DNA from: Hygrocybe punicea
Taxonomy: Eukaryota; Basidiomycota; Agaricomycetes; Agaricales; Hygrophoraceae
Reading direction: 5' to 3'
Assembly: GCA_963556145.1 (NCBI GenBank)
Contig: OY744468.1
Location: 1-64,000 of the forward strand
DNA length: 64,000 bases
Numbering within the stretch: position 1 is the first letter of the stretch; each line of letters starts with the position of its first letter. Positions 15,101-26,312 of the stretch are shown here, piece after piece. The notes under the pieces were generated by a model. That model made no database searches and was not told the DNA's origin. It saw only the letters and a program-made list of their open reading frames with translations. The translations under genes were made by a program, and so were the position numbers.

Positions 15101-16882
15101 AATACGATGGTTACAGTACATCCTAACTGACCGAGCAATGACGTTGTCAGACCGAGAAACCTACCGAGCAGCTAATGTCGTTAACCGGGTATACCGTTGT
15201 TTATTTGTATTTGTGGACGTCACGGTTGCGATCGTGGACCCTGAAAACCCCCCCGGACATGTGGTTCGGTGCTGACTAAGCAGGTCGCTGTCTCGCACAT
15301 GGCCAGGGTGACAACAGGGCGACCGGGTGGCTGCAGGGTGAACCGGTGCGTGTACCTGTTTGCTCGGCTGGAGAATCTTGACCGTGGACCCTGAAAACCC
15401 CCCGGCGAATGTCGTTCGGTGCTGACTAAGCAAGTTCCCGTCTCAGAAATGGCCAGGGTGACCGCAGGGTGACCGTGCCGTGACTGGGCGAACCGCTGCG
15501 CGTGCATGTTTGCTTGGCTGGCGAGAATCGACCGTGGACCCTGAAAACCCCCAGCCACCATCACCCTGACCTTCCCACGCCTCCAGGTTCCTTATAAATC
15601 CCAGTTCTCTGCCAGGGTAACCAGGGTGGATATTCCTGTGTTCAATGGAATCGGAATCTTAGTAGCAGTAGTTATAGTATATTCTGTGTTACTAGTATAT
15701 TCTGTGTCGAATACGATGGTTACAGTACATCCTAACTGACCGAGCAATGACGTTGTCAGACCGAGAAACCTACCGAGCAGCTAATGTCGTTAACCGGGTA
15801 TACCGTTGTTTATTTGTATTTGTGGACGTCACGGTTGCGATCGTGGACCCTGAAAACCCCCCCGGACATGTGGTTCGGTGCTGACTAAGCAGGTCGCTGT
15901 CTCGCACATGGCCAGGGTGACAACAGGGCGACCGGGTGGCTGCAGGGTGAACCGGTGCGTGTACCTGTTTGCTCGGCTGGAGAATCTTGACCGTGGACCC
16001 TGAAAACCCCCCGGCGAATGTCGTTCGGTGCTGACTAAGCAAGTTCCCGTCTCAGAAATGGCCAGGGTGACCGCAGGGTGACCGTGCCGTGACTGGGCGA
16101 ACCGCTGCGCGTGCATGTTTGCTTGGCTGGCGAGAATCGACCGTGGACCCTGAAAACCCCCAGCCACCATCACCCTGACCTTCCCACGCCTCCAGGTTCC
16201 TTATAAATCCCAGTTCTCTGCCAGGGTAACCAGGGTGGATATTCCTGTGTTCAATGGAATCGGAATCTTAGTAGCAGTAGTTATAGTATATTCTGTGTTA
16301 CTAGTATATTCTGTGTCGAATACGATGGTTACAGTACATCCTAACTGACCGAGCAATGACGTTGTCAGACCGAGAAACCTACCGAGCAGCTAATGTCGTT
16401 AACCGGGTATACCGTTGTTTATTTGTATTTGTGGACGTCACGGTTGCGATCGTGGACCCTGAAAACCCCCCCGGACATGTGGTTCGGTGCTGACTAAGCA
16501 GGTCGCTGTCTCGCACATGGCCAGGGTGACAACAGGGCGACCGGGTGGCTGCAGGGTGAACCGGTGCGTGTACCTGTTTGCTCGGCTGGAGAATCTTGAC
16601 CGTGGACCCTGAAAACCCCCCGGCGAATGTCGTTCGGTGCTGACTAAGCAAGTTCCCGTCTCAGAAATGGCCAGGGTGACCGCAGGGTGACCGTGCCGTG
16701 ACTGGGCGAACCGCTGCGCGTGCATGTTTGCTTGGCTGGCGAGAATCGACCGTGGACCCTGAAAACCCCCAGCCACCATCACCCTGACCTTCCCACGCCT
16801 CCAGGTTCCTTATAAATCCCAGTTCTCTGCCAGGGTAACCAGGGTGGATATTCCTGTGTTCAATGGAATCGGAATCTTAGTA
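154..16882. repeat. Subtelomeric tandem array, 609-bp unit, about 27.5 copies
   Basis: Identical landmarks recur every 609 bases (for example 763, 1372, 1981) from the telomere junction to 16882, where the last copy breaks off inside the motif CTTAGTAG. Copies are essentially identical except at two positions that change together, one at 749+609n and one at 264+609n. Each unit contains three copies of a core beginning CGTGGACCCTGAAAACCCCC, a TTATAAAT box, a duplicated GTATATTCTGTG and the telomere-like string CATCCTAACTGACC. Open frames of 90 and 114 codons recur on the minus strand, but they overlap each other and share repeated low-complexity peptides. I therefore treat the array as non-coding subtelomeric satellite. 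Confidence 0.95.
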
Positions 16883-17334
16883 GGGTCCTCGCCATCGCGA
16901 TCCTGGACCCCGAATGCCCCCGGTGGACATCGCTTGCAGTGACTCATATATATGTCATATTTATACCCTTGTAATAGCTTTATCTTGTAACGCTTGCTTG
17001 GATATCACTTTCTTGCCCAAATGCGGTATGTGTTTCTCGTCCGCGGTCATTGTGGCTGCATTCACAGGGTTCAAAAACCCCTGGTTCGTGTCGATTGCAT
17101 AACATTCCCATGGTCGGTTCTCCCTCGCAAACCACTGTTCCCACGATTGTGCACCCCGTATAGTCACTGCTTGCGAATGGAATCCAACCATGGGAAGCAC
17201 AAACTGACCACGCAGATCGGGGAATAGGAGCCTGGCTTTCAGAATCTGAGACAATTTCGGCGATAGCTACACAGGTTCTTCCCTGCAAACCAAATCGGCG
17301 AATGCTACCATCTGCCACCCAGGAAAGCTATTAG
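16882..17334. repeat. 453-bp subtelomeric direct repeat, copy 1
   Basis: This segment is repeated with the same sequence 1453 bases downstream (18335-18787). Its left end is fused directly to the truncated 609-bp array. The first 50 bases (ATCGCGATCCTGGACCCCGA and following) look like a diverged version of the array core. On the minus strand it holds a 97-codon open frame (16961-17254) whose protein-like composition could be the last exon of a lost subtelomeric gene. I do not recognise it. Confidence 0.9.
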
Positions 17335-17365
17335 TCTGATGGATTGTGGTACCATTCGCCGGTAG

Positions 17366-17765
17366 TGGTGGGATCGGGATCACATGAACCTGGGCCACTG
17401 GAATCACATGACTGGCACGTCCAGGATCACATGACCGACACCAGGATCACATGACTGCACAGCACTACATAAGCGATCGTCACGTGACTGTATCAAGACT
17501 TACATGGCTGATACCTGTATTATATAATGATGGATCACATGACCGACACCAGGATCACATGACTGGCACATGCAGGATCACATGATCGACTTCTGGATCA
17601 CATGATTGCACAGCATTACATAAGCGATCATCACGTGAGTGTATCATGACTCACATGATTGATATCTGTATTACATAACCATGGATCACGTGACTGAATC
17701 ACATGATTATCACATGATTTGCCATCACGATCACATGAGTGCACAGCATTACATAAGCGATCGTG
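17366..17765. promoter_or_regulatory. Dense cluster of TCACATGA/TCACGTGA octamers
   Basis: Fifteen TCACRTGA octamers lie between 17380 and 17738, twelve TCACATGA and three TCACGTGA. They are embedded in a degenerate tandem unit whose other landmark, GCACAGCATTACATAAGCGA, occurs three times. TCACGTGA is the palindromic E-box bound by Cbf1/USF-type bHLH proteins, and TCACATGA is a close relative. The regulatory reading is inference; the cluster may simply be a decayed minisatellite. Confidence 0.6.
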
Positions 17766-17829
17766 GCCATATATTTCAATTTCTGTCTTGCATAATACAC
17801 TTGCTATATATACATGTATATATATATAG

Positions 17830-17930
17830 ATCGTACTGTTCTAACCTTCCGAGCAATGACGTTGTCAGACGAGCAACCTGCCGAGCACCTAATCGCGTTT
17901 AACCAGGTAATCATATGCTTATTTGTAGCA
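17830..17930. repeat. Diverged fragment of the 609-bp subtelomeric unit
   Basis: GAGCAATGACGTTGTCAGAC and the following CCGAGCACCTAAT...TTAACC...TTATTTGTA match, with substitutions and small gaps, the part of the 609-bp unit that contains GAGCAATGACGTTGTCAGAC and ends in TTTATTTGTA. It lies outside the array, between the two 453-bp repeats. It shows that an older version of the satellite once extended further inward. Confidence 0.75.
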
Positions 17931-18334
17931 CGGCTATCATACATAAGCCTAGTATGACTGGTATGACTGGTATGTACTGATGCGAACGAATAGAGCCTAT
18001 TTGCTGATGGTCGCCATGGCAACAGTGGCTTACCACATCGAACGGTGGTGACCGTCACCCGATCGGTGGCTGCGAGTGTCACGAACATCACGAACGTCAC
18101 AAATATGATCCTGGCTATAGATAATGACAGGAACATGTTGAAATGGGCTTGCTGGTGCATGTAACCGTTCGTTTCCACCCGAGAGTGTTCCTGGATGATC
18201 TCATCGCGTCCCCGGGCATCGAATACACCATACAGCATTTTTTATAGCAAGAAGACAACCCAACTTTCAAATATTTGCGCACGTTTGGTCTCCACCCACA
18301 TTTCGTGCCATCCCTCCTCATACCATCCTCTTTC

Positions 18335-18787
18335 AGGGTCCTCGCCATCGCGATCCTGGACCCCGAATGCCCCCGGTGGACATCGCTTGCAGTGACTCAT
18401 ATATATGTCATATTTATACCCTTGTAATAGCTTTATCTTGTAACGCTTGCTTGGATATCACTTTCTTGCCCAAATGCGGTATGTGTTTCTCGTCCGCGGT
18501 CATTGTGGCTGCATTCACAGGGTTCAAAAACCCCTGGTTCGTGTCGATTGCATAACATTCCCATGGTCGGTTCTCCCTCGCAAACCACTGTTCCCACGAT
18601 TGTGCACCCCGTATAGTCACTGCTTGCGAATGGAATCCAACCATGGGAAGCACAAACTGACCACGCAGATCGGGGAATAGGAGCCTGGCTTTCAGAATCT
18701 GAGACAATTTCGGCGATAGCTACACAGGTTCTTCCCTGCAAACCAAATCGGCGAATGCTACCATCTGCCACCCAGGAAAGCTATTAG
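18335..18787. repeat. 453-bp subtelomeric direct repeat, copy 2
   Basis: This is the second copy of 16882-17334 in the same orientation. The encoded minus-strand frames are unchanged (18414-18707 matches 16961-17254). Flanking bases differ on both sides, so the duplication ends are sharp. The spacing of 1453 bases means the E-box cluster and the satellite fossil lie exactly between the two copies. Confidence 0.9.
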
Positions 18788-19415
18788 CTTTGAAATGTGA
18801 CAACTCATCCTCCTCCTCTCCACCTCTGACTCTGATGCTGTAAAAATATGATTTATTGAAACTTCAGAGAGATTGTTTGACACTTACCAAGTGCCTGGTT
18901 TGATAAGGACAGCTGCCTGTCCTTCTGGCTTCACTAAATACTATTCAATCCTCTGATGGGAGTAAATTGATTTGTCTTCACTTACAATTCACCCTGCTAA
19001 CTCTCTTATATCCCTCTTTGTATTTGTTGGAGAGGGTGTCCAAGGCTTGAGGCCACATGCGCGGGGCTTGCGCCACTGGGGCCGGGGTCGACTGGGCGCT
19101 GCTGAGGGGCGAGAGAGACATATTATTAACTAACTTTGGGTTGAGAGGGTTGTGGTGAGAGTTGGAATTGGGGCATTTGATATCAATCCATAGCTCTTTA
19201 TATAAGTTTAGTATTGTCACATGTTTGGCCATGTATCACACTTTGATGGACTTATTGTTGTCATCTGCCTATTGTCCGGACTTGTCCCGATTTGGTAAAT
19301 TTCCCGATTTGGTAATTGTCCCGATGTGGTGCATGAGATTGTCCTCTGGCCACAGTCTATGCATCCGGGTGGTTTATGCCAATTTCTCCGTGGTTTTTAT
19401 AACTTTATGGAATGT
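18788..19415. other. Gap without recognised gene
   Basis: This stretch is AT-rich and forms the 3' flank of the large minus-strand gene. Short frames on both strands (18978-19232, 19162-19419) show no family resemblance. I see no terminal inverted repeat that would mark the left end of a mobile element here. Confidence 0.5.
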
Positions 19416-22400
19416 CTAATAGCCATCATCCACCTCTTCTTCTTCAGGACTAAGTGGCTCATCTTCACTCATATTCTCACTCTCTACCTCATCACTCTCA
19501 CTCTCAACCTTCACCTCCTCTGCCTCCTCCTCCTCCTCCTCCTCCTCCTCCTCCTCTTCACTCTGAATTCGTACTTTTCTGGGTGGAACCCGGCGATTCT
19601 TAGCTTTACCTGTTCGACGTTGTTTCAATTTTCTGGACCAATTGACAGCTCTCTTTGCAACATCCTGAGACACCCCACTTTGCTTTAGCAAGGTCACTTG
19701 GAGTTTTTTCACCGCCGTATGAGTTGGTGCACGTCTGATTGTCGTTTTCTTTCTACCATCTCCAATTTTGGCCAGCTTGTAGTAGTCTGGATTGGTCAGC
19801 ATGTGCACTGATTCATGGTGGACTTCCCATATGGCAGTGCGACCTCCACTCTCTGAATGGCTGCTCTGGCTGCTGGGCAAGCATTGACATTTTGAGAGCA
19901 GCAGCTCCAAGGCTGTATGCAACATGTCGACATCCATCGCTGACAGCTGCTTGCAAGCTGTGTGATATTCAGAGATGTAGCCAGGTGGTTCCGCCAGGAT
20001 CTTCCAGGTTCCTGTTAGACTCTGAGTTGACTTGGGGAAATAAATCGTCAACCGCTCCTGAAAGCTCTTCACCCGTCTGCCTGGAATGGATCCTAATAGG
20101 CCAGCGTTGCAAGCAATGTACCTTGCAGAGGTGAGCGTCCTGTGCGTCTCCCTTAGAGTCCAGCACTCCAATGCCTCCCGCAATGACCCAGGTAGGACAG
20201 TCTTCGTGCACCATTTCTCATTCAGACTGGCCCAGATATGAGTGGTGAATAGTTTGAACAGTCTCTCAGCGACACCCTCGATATCTTCCAAGTCAGGTGT
20301 CCAGATGAGGGGCCTCATCAATCTCCATGGAGTCTCCTTCAGGCAGTGTTCCACCTCCTTCCACGTGGGAGTCTGTCCAATGGGATATCGCTCTTCATCC
20401 TCAACCTCGGGGCTCGGAACTCTGATTCGCTTTCTCTTCTGCTTAACACCCAACGTCCGGAGGATATCCATGTCATCTCGATCCAACACTTCCGGAAGAC
20501 AATTGTCTTTGGACAGGTCGAGGTTGTGGAGAAACAACATGCCAAAGCGGTCGACAACCTGCCTGTAACGAAGCAAGCCCAATGTTTCCCGCACACATGA
20601 GCTGACCATGCTGGGGCTGAACAACACAGACTGCAGCATGTATGTCAAAAGGCCTGTCATGACCCCATAGTTTCCTGGGACAGTCTCGGCCAACAACTGT
20701 TGTGTGTTGCGGATCGCAGCCATTCGCTGGGCAAGGAATGTGAACCAGGTATGAGATGGCAGCCATAGGATGGGCTGTGAAGCTACCATGTCCTCAACCT
20801 GAGCCAATGTCAGTGATATGAGGACATCATGAAATGGAAAACCTCACCATGCTATCAGCACCCTCCATGAAAGCTTCCAAGATCTGGCCTCTCACTCGAA
20901 ACTCGTCCCTCACACCATAAGACCTTTTGCCTGCATCAGTGGTGTAGATTTGCATGACCTGATCGATTTCAGAGAGAAAGTTTGGGTCCAGATTGTAAGC
21001 TTCCTTCTCACTGAACAAGTCTCTGCCATTGTCCAGCTTGCGGGTCACTTCGTAGGCTTGATTATATGATGAGCGAAACATGATGTGGTTCCTCCGACAT
21101 CTCACTCCACCCATCTCAGCCTGTAGGCCACCATAGCGGCTCAACGTGTTCAGATGGTGAATGGTCCCCATGGTGTAACCTCCAAGTCCATATGAAGCCT
21201 CTAAGGAATCCAATTTCCAAAGTCCCACAAGAGGTTCTGGGTTTTTGGCATTGTAGGTGATGCCCAGGTCCATGTAGAGTTCTCCATGAGACCGATCCAG
21301 TGTGTAATCCCAGTCCAGACCAGGAAACTCCATCCAAAAATCCTCAAAACAGGTTTTCAAGCATTCCTGGTTGCCTGTGGCGATTTCTTTGGTGTAGAGT
21401 TTGGAACCTTTAATTTCCAGCACAAAGAAGAATGAGCCAAACATCCCCAAGGCATCTGGCGACTCATCAATCTGCCAGCAGAGTGAGACATCATGAAAAC
21501 CAACCATCATTGGGGAATGGCTCACCAGTCTTCTCATGTGTTGAAGCAAAAGTCGGAAAGAGGCCCGTTTGAATGGAAACGTTGGAGACTTTCCAGATTC
21601 CACCTTGAATTTCCCCTTGGCAGATGCCTTGAACCTCATCTGCTTACTGCTGAGAGCCATGTATGGATAGAACGCATCATCCATCGCCAAAAGCATTGCT
21701 GGGCTGACCACCTTGTTCCAAAACTGTCCCTGAATATCCCAAGGCACCATGCTCATCCATCGTCCTGTGTATTCATGCCGATGTGAGATGCGAGGAAATA
21801 CCAGATACAAGTTCATCAAGCCGGATCCATCTCCCAACTTGCCAAAGGCAACATGTGGCAGCCTGCTGAGGCGGAAAGTTTTGGTTTCGAATTCCGTTCT
21901 TGGGCCCAGAGACTCCTTATCTTCTTGAGACTGAGGCAAGAGTAGTTCCACGTAAACATGGTTGTGCTTGGAAATTGGAGCCTTGTGACGGATTTGCGGC
22001 AAAGTAAAGATGTTGATCGCGTGTTTGAACTCAGGCTCCGTTGTCACCCAAATCAAGCTGTCGATGTCCCAGGACACAACAATTTCCTCCGGCTTGACAG
22101 CATCTCTCCCCAAGTCCAACCGCACATGTAAGCCCTCTGAAGTTAGACCCGTCAGGAAGACATCCAGGTTCCCTGCATGCTGAGCCTCCTCAATCATCTC
22201 AGCTGCACCCATGATGCAGCTGTCATCACACTCCATATCGTCCTCGTGGTCATTCAGAGGTGGTGTGGCAAGGCCAACAGGCATCAAATGTTCCTTGACC
22301 AGAACAGGAGGGCGATTGAAAAACCGATGAGAATATGATGGCAATAACCGCCAACCATAGTCTTTGTACATGGTCCATGGACTTTTGACAATCCGATTTG

Positions 22401-24320
22401 CAAGGTACACCAAAGACTGCGAGGCAAGCTGAATGATGGTGTCTGGAATGGAATCCAGTGTCTCCAGTGTCGGTCCACCCTCGTAGTCATCAAATTCATC
22501 ACTGAATCGTGGCCATAGGTTGCGAAGGCTCTGAAGAGGTGGAAGTTCTGGTGGATTTGCTGGTCGAGGGAACCGTCCTAATCGAGCAATGGTCCAGTCC
22601 TGCACATGTTTTCCCTTGTTTACAACAGCAGGTGGTGGACTCTATGTAATAATACAATTTGTAAGCATTGTCTCACTGCTGAGGTGGTGGCTACTGACCT
22701 TGGAGTTATGACCATCAGATCCACTGTCAGAGTCCTGGGTTTCATTGATGGTCTTCTTTCTCTGGTCTCCTCCTCGCGCCGACAACCCATGAAGCTGGGG
22801 CTTGGCTGGCCAGCTCGCATGGTTCCTGGTTAACAGCTGTCTGCATAGAGCACATCGCTTCATTGCCCTCTGAAGGTTTTCCACTACCTCCCTCACTCTC
22901 CTTCCTGTATGGTTCTCCAGCTCATCCACCACTGCTTCCTCTGGTGCAGGAAAATTGTGATGTGCCGCATCCAAGCCGAGATAGTCGTGGTAGGCGGCAA
23001 CTGCATGAACGTGGACTTCATTTGCGATACGAATCCTCATGCTGTGGCAACATGCTAGGTTGGGCTTCTGCCACAGGCCTTCTTGGGTGCGAAAGCCACG
23101 AGTCCAGATCTCTTCAAGCACCTGACCTGTCGTGGGTCCACAGTCACGGCCATTCTGCAACCAGTTCACCTTGGAAACTGTCATCTCCGTGCACTCCCAA
23201 CCATGAAGCTTCGCTAGCTTCTCCCAGATCTGTGGCCCACCCCATGCATCCCAGTCTGTGGCAACCAGCTCTGAGCCGTATGCCATGTAATTCATCCCCA
23301 GAACATGGACCCTTTGCTCTTCTGGTTGCCAGTATACCACACAGTAGTGATTACCTCCTCGGTACTCCCCTTTCTCATTCAGACTTCGCCCCGTGTTTAA
23401 CATCCCAACAAGTGGAGCCAGCTCACATGGTTCTTCCAGTGGCAAGTGGTAGGTTTCACGGAATTGCCGAATTTCAACATCCGTTATGGTTTCCAGCATC
23501 CACCAGTTGAATGAAATGTATCGTCCCACCGGGCATCCGAGCTCAAGCCAAAGGTGAGACAACCAGAAGTCCAGCAGTAACCCATCTAGCCATGTGCGAT
23601 CTTTGAGTGTCGACAACTGAAGCAGAGCTCCACCCCATTTAAGGGGATGTAGCAACTCCAATGCTGAATAATGAACACATTGTGATAAGATGATTGAGGT
23701 TTTCAGAGTGGATGACTGACCAAGAACTGATGGACCTACAACCTCCTGATCAGGTGGGTCATTCCCTTCTGCAGCTGGTACAGCTGGTGCAGGTTCATAT
23801 GAACTGTTGGACCCAGTCCCATCTTCACTCTCAGGGATTGACTGTGAAGCCTCGTCAGATGAAACATAAATGGGGACAGGTGGTGTTGACTGCGATGGAA
23901 CTGCAGGGCGTTGACTAGGGGAGTTGCACCCAGATGCAACAGATACATCTTCTGGTGTTGATGGCTGAAGGTTTCAGTTTGAGCATGGAAAATCTGAAAC
24001 AAGATCAAGCTACCAACAGGACTGTCAAACCATCGTGCTTGACCTTCATCTTCACATGTCTATGATAATGAGAAAATGAGTGAGAGCAATCACCGGACAA
24101 TTCTGAAACAACACTCCACCGGAAATGTAACCCCTACAAAGGTCGACTGTAAGCTTGCCATGTTCATTTGTAAACTTGCCAAGTCGGCCTCCAACTCATT
24201 TGTTTCGGGCTGGGATTCTTCATCCAGCAACTGTTCAAGGGTTGCAAGACTATTTTGAAGTTCGGTGAGATCTGTTAACATGGTACTCGAGCTGTCTGTG
24301 GTTTTAATTTGTTGTGTCAA
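19416..24320 (-). CDS. Large protein with Ulp1-type (C48) protease domain, probable mobile-element cargo
   Basis: Four open blocks in transcription order join through plausible short introns: 24320-24090 (coiled coil, Leu/Glu-rich), the 23.98-22.64 kb block, 22605-20827 (592 codons) and 20807-19416 (463 codons). The second block holds a Ulp1-like peptidase signature. A His lies in NHYCVVYW, and the oxyanion Gln and catalytic Cys lie in LQNGRDCGP. The usual Asp position looks replaced, so activity is uncertain. The two long following blocks match no family I know. The C-terminus is basic, then strongly acidic from a CTC microsatellite. Ulp1-type proteases with huge unknown partners are frequent in basidiomycete DNA transposons. 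A BAH-PHD gene is divergently paired with this one. The exact start and the 24090-23980 junction are unresolved. Confidence 0.6.
19503..19560 (-). repeat. CTC trinucleotide microsatellite coding poly-Glu
   Basis: A run of CTCCTCCTC on the plus strand lies within the last exon of the large minus-strand gene and is read as consecutive GAG codons, giving a poly-glutamate stretch near the C-terminus. Confidence 0.85.
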
Positions 24321-24525
24321 TTGTCAATTGGAAGGCTATATATTGGCTGGGCCATGAGGCTCAGGCACCAGATTAGGGCATGAGGCTAAGCATGAGATTA
24401 GGGCATGAGGCTAGGCACCATCATCACCTGTCCATTCAATTTCATATTTGATCAGACTGGTGCCTGAATTTGATATTGGTGAAAATCCCCTATAAAAGAC
24501 CCATCTATCCGGGATATAATTATCA
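24321..24525. promoter_or_regulatory. Shared divergent promoter region with short tandem repeats
   Basis: About 205 bases separate the start of the minus-strand Ulp1-like gene from the plus-strand BAH-PHD gene. The interval contains three to four imperfect copies of GATTAGGGCATGAGGCTMAG and a CTATAAAAG box about 35 bases before the plus-strand ATG. The layout suggests one bidirectional control region. Confidence 0.5.
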
Positions 24526-25776
24526 ATGGCCTCCCAAAGCAACCTTGCGGTTTTCCACCAAAGACGTCTGGCTCCTGCTGGAAAGCCTCCAACACATGCT
24601 CAGTATGCTAAGATGAAAACTTGGGCCTCATATCGTGGCAAGTTGAGATTCACATTTATTTGGAAAACCTTACATGACAATGTTTCAACCTTAGTTGTAG
24701 ATGAAGGTGATGAGACAGTGAACTTTGTTCGAAAAGACACGTAAGAACGTCATGCGCAATGGTTATACATTGATCTGAGCTCATCCTTTCCCCAAGTGTG
24801 GCAATCATCCCACCAGAGACAGAGTATGCTACTCTTCCTCCTCGACGGCCGGATGGACATCTTCATCCAGATTGCTATTGGTATGGGACCATTGAGGATC
24901 TCAGAGCCTCACCTGAGAGTGATGATGGTGAACCCCCTGAGCTGTGGGCAAAGGTGTCCTGGTTTTACACCCAACAGCACATTCAGGATGTGAAGTTAAG
25001 TAAAAGGCTGAAAAGGAAGCTGCTTGCCTTGCTGTAAGATTTATTCATCTGCCATCATAGTCTTGGATTGAATCATCCATTCTCTTCAGTCCATTTGAGC
25101 AGATGAGCTCTACTGAGCTCATCAAGAGCAATCATGATCAAATCATTCCTGCTCTAAGTATTGAATGTGAGCTTACCTTGATGGTTGTATTTCTTCACAT
25201 TGAACACATGGATTATCCTTGCCAGCCCCCATGAAAATTCCTTACTTTGATGACAGGCGATCCAACAGTCGGGAAGTTGGTGTTGGTGCATGGTTTTGGC
25301 GGTTTGAGGTCAACTTCCTAAACAAGAATCTTGAGGTGATGGTGAGTGGCTAAACATGGCAGTGAAAGCTGTTATTAACTGAAGGACTTGCTGCTCAGAG
25401 GATTCAGAAAGGCTGTTGCAAGAGAGTCTACAGTCCAAGCAAGGATCTCCAACGTTTTTGCGTTTACTGTGAAGAATGGCTTCATGAGGGATGCCTCACA
25501 GGGCCCATTGAAGTGACACTTCGGGAGCTGAATGATTTGGATAAGTTGACACAGAGCGTGCCAATTTTCAGGGGTTCAAATGGCCAAGGTCGGGATCAGC
25601 AGAAGGACTGGCATGTGGCTGGTACTGGACGAAAGATTGAGAAGGCTCGTGACTGGGCTGATAAAGAGGTGGCTCCAAATGATTGGAGACAGTTGCTGGG
25701 TGCAGAGTTTGTGGATGAGATGATCCAGACACAGTGGGACTGTTATGAATGTCCTACATGTCTTAATCAGATGTGA
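24526..25776 (+). CDS. BAH domain and PHD-type zinc finger protein
   Basis: Exons read by eye: 24526 to about 24740; 24794 to about 25037; about 25090-25168; about 25229-25340; 25399-25776. An N-terminal segment leads into a BAH-like domain (FVRKDT, then CYWYGTIEDL, then WAKVSWFYTQ and WRFEVNFLNK). A PHD-like finger follows with the pattern CC...FCVYCEEWLHEGCL...CYECPTC. BAH-PHD proteins normally read histone marks on chromatin. Here the gene sits head to head with a Ulp1-like mobile-element protein, so it may be cargo that affects chromatin at insertion sites (inference). The intron joins keep frame and use GT-AG ends. The product is about 300 residues. Confidence 0.6.
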
Positions 25777-26071
25777 ACTATTGCCAGTACACTTGTAATT
25801 CATTCATGATCAACACCATTGTGATGAAATTTAGATTTACAAATATCTCATACGGACAATCATGACCAGTGGAGTGGAATCAGGCACTGTTGAAGACTCC
25901 ATGGCCACAAGTACACTTTAGATGGTGACCAGAGTTGAATACATGTATCAATAAAAGAGTCTATAGAGGCACATAAAGTGCAGAATGACCACAGTACAGT
26001 TATGAGAATTGAGGCCAGAAGGAGTCTCATAACCCATATCAGACAAGTAAACATGACCAAACAACTTGATT
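25777..26071. other. 3' flank of the BAH-PHD gene, no recognised gene
   Basis: The sequence is AT-rich with an AATAAAAG string near 25950 and no convincing coding frame. It joins the dispersed repeat at 26072 and could be the terminal part of the same mobile element. Confidence 0.4.
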
Positions 26072-26309
26072 ATGAATCATAATTGATGCCATCATCACAT
26101 GATAATTAGAAGCCAAACTCGGACTAATTTCCCACATTAACACAGATTCCCCCCCAACTTGCATGGACTCTTTCTCCATAACCGGTCCGCCGATTTCTTA
26201 GATAATTGGTACAGAGCACCTCAGTAGTGTACCCAATGGATTGCCAACTTAAATCTGCAACAATTTCATGTCCCAGACTTGTATATATATACATAGAAGA
26301 CCGGTATAA
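26072..26309 (-). repeat. Dispersed 238-bp repeat, copy 1
   Basis: This segment matches the reverse complement of 61228-61466 over its whole length with scattered substitutions. Landmarks are ATGAATCATAATTGATGCCA at one end and AGAAGACCGGTATAA at the other. The GACCGGTATAA end breaks into a coding fragment at about 26310, so it behaves as the true terminus of a transposable element. Confidence 0.85.
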
Positions 26310-26312
26310 ACC

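Noticed and set aside
545..16782. Repeated minus-strand frames of 90 and 114 codons in every 609-bp unit as a tandem gene family
   Set aside because: They overlap each other in different frames, contain the same repeated peptide from the core repeat, and differ only where satellite variants occur; no family features, start context or introns.
154..16882. CRISPR-like or rDNA-like array
   Set aside because: Units are 609 bp and identical throughout with no variable spacers, and contain no rRNA motifs; the setting is a fungal telomere.
16980..17318. 112-codon minus-strand frame in the 453-bp repeat as a gene
   Set aside because: It overlaps the more protein-like 97-codon frame, and neither has a recognisable domain; kept only as a note in the repeat.
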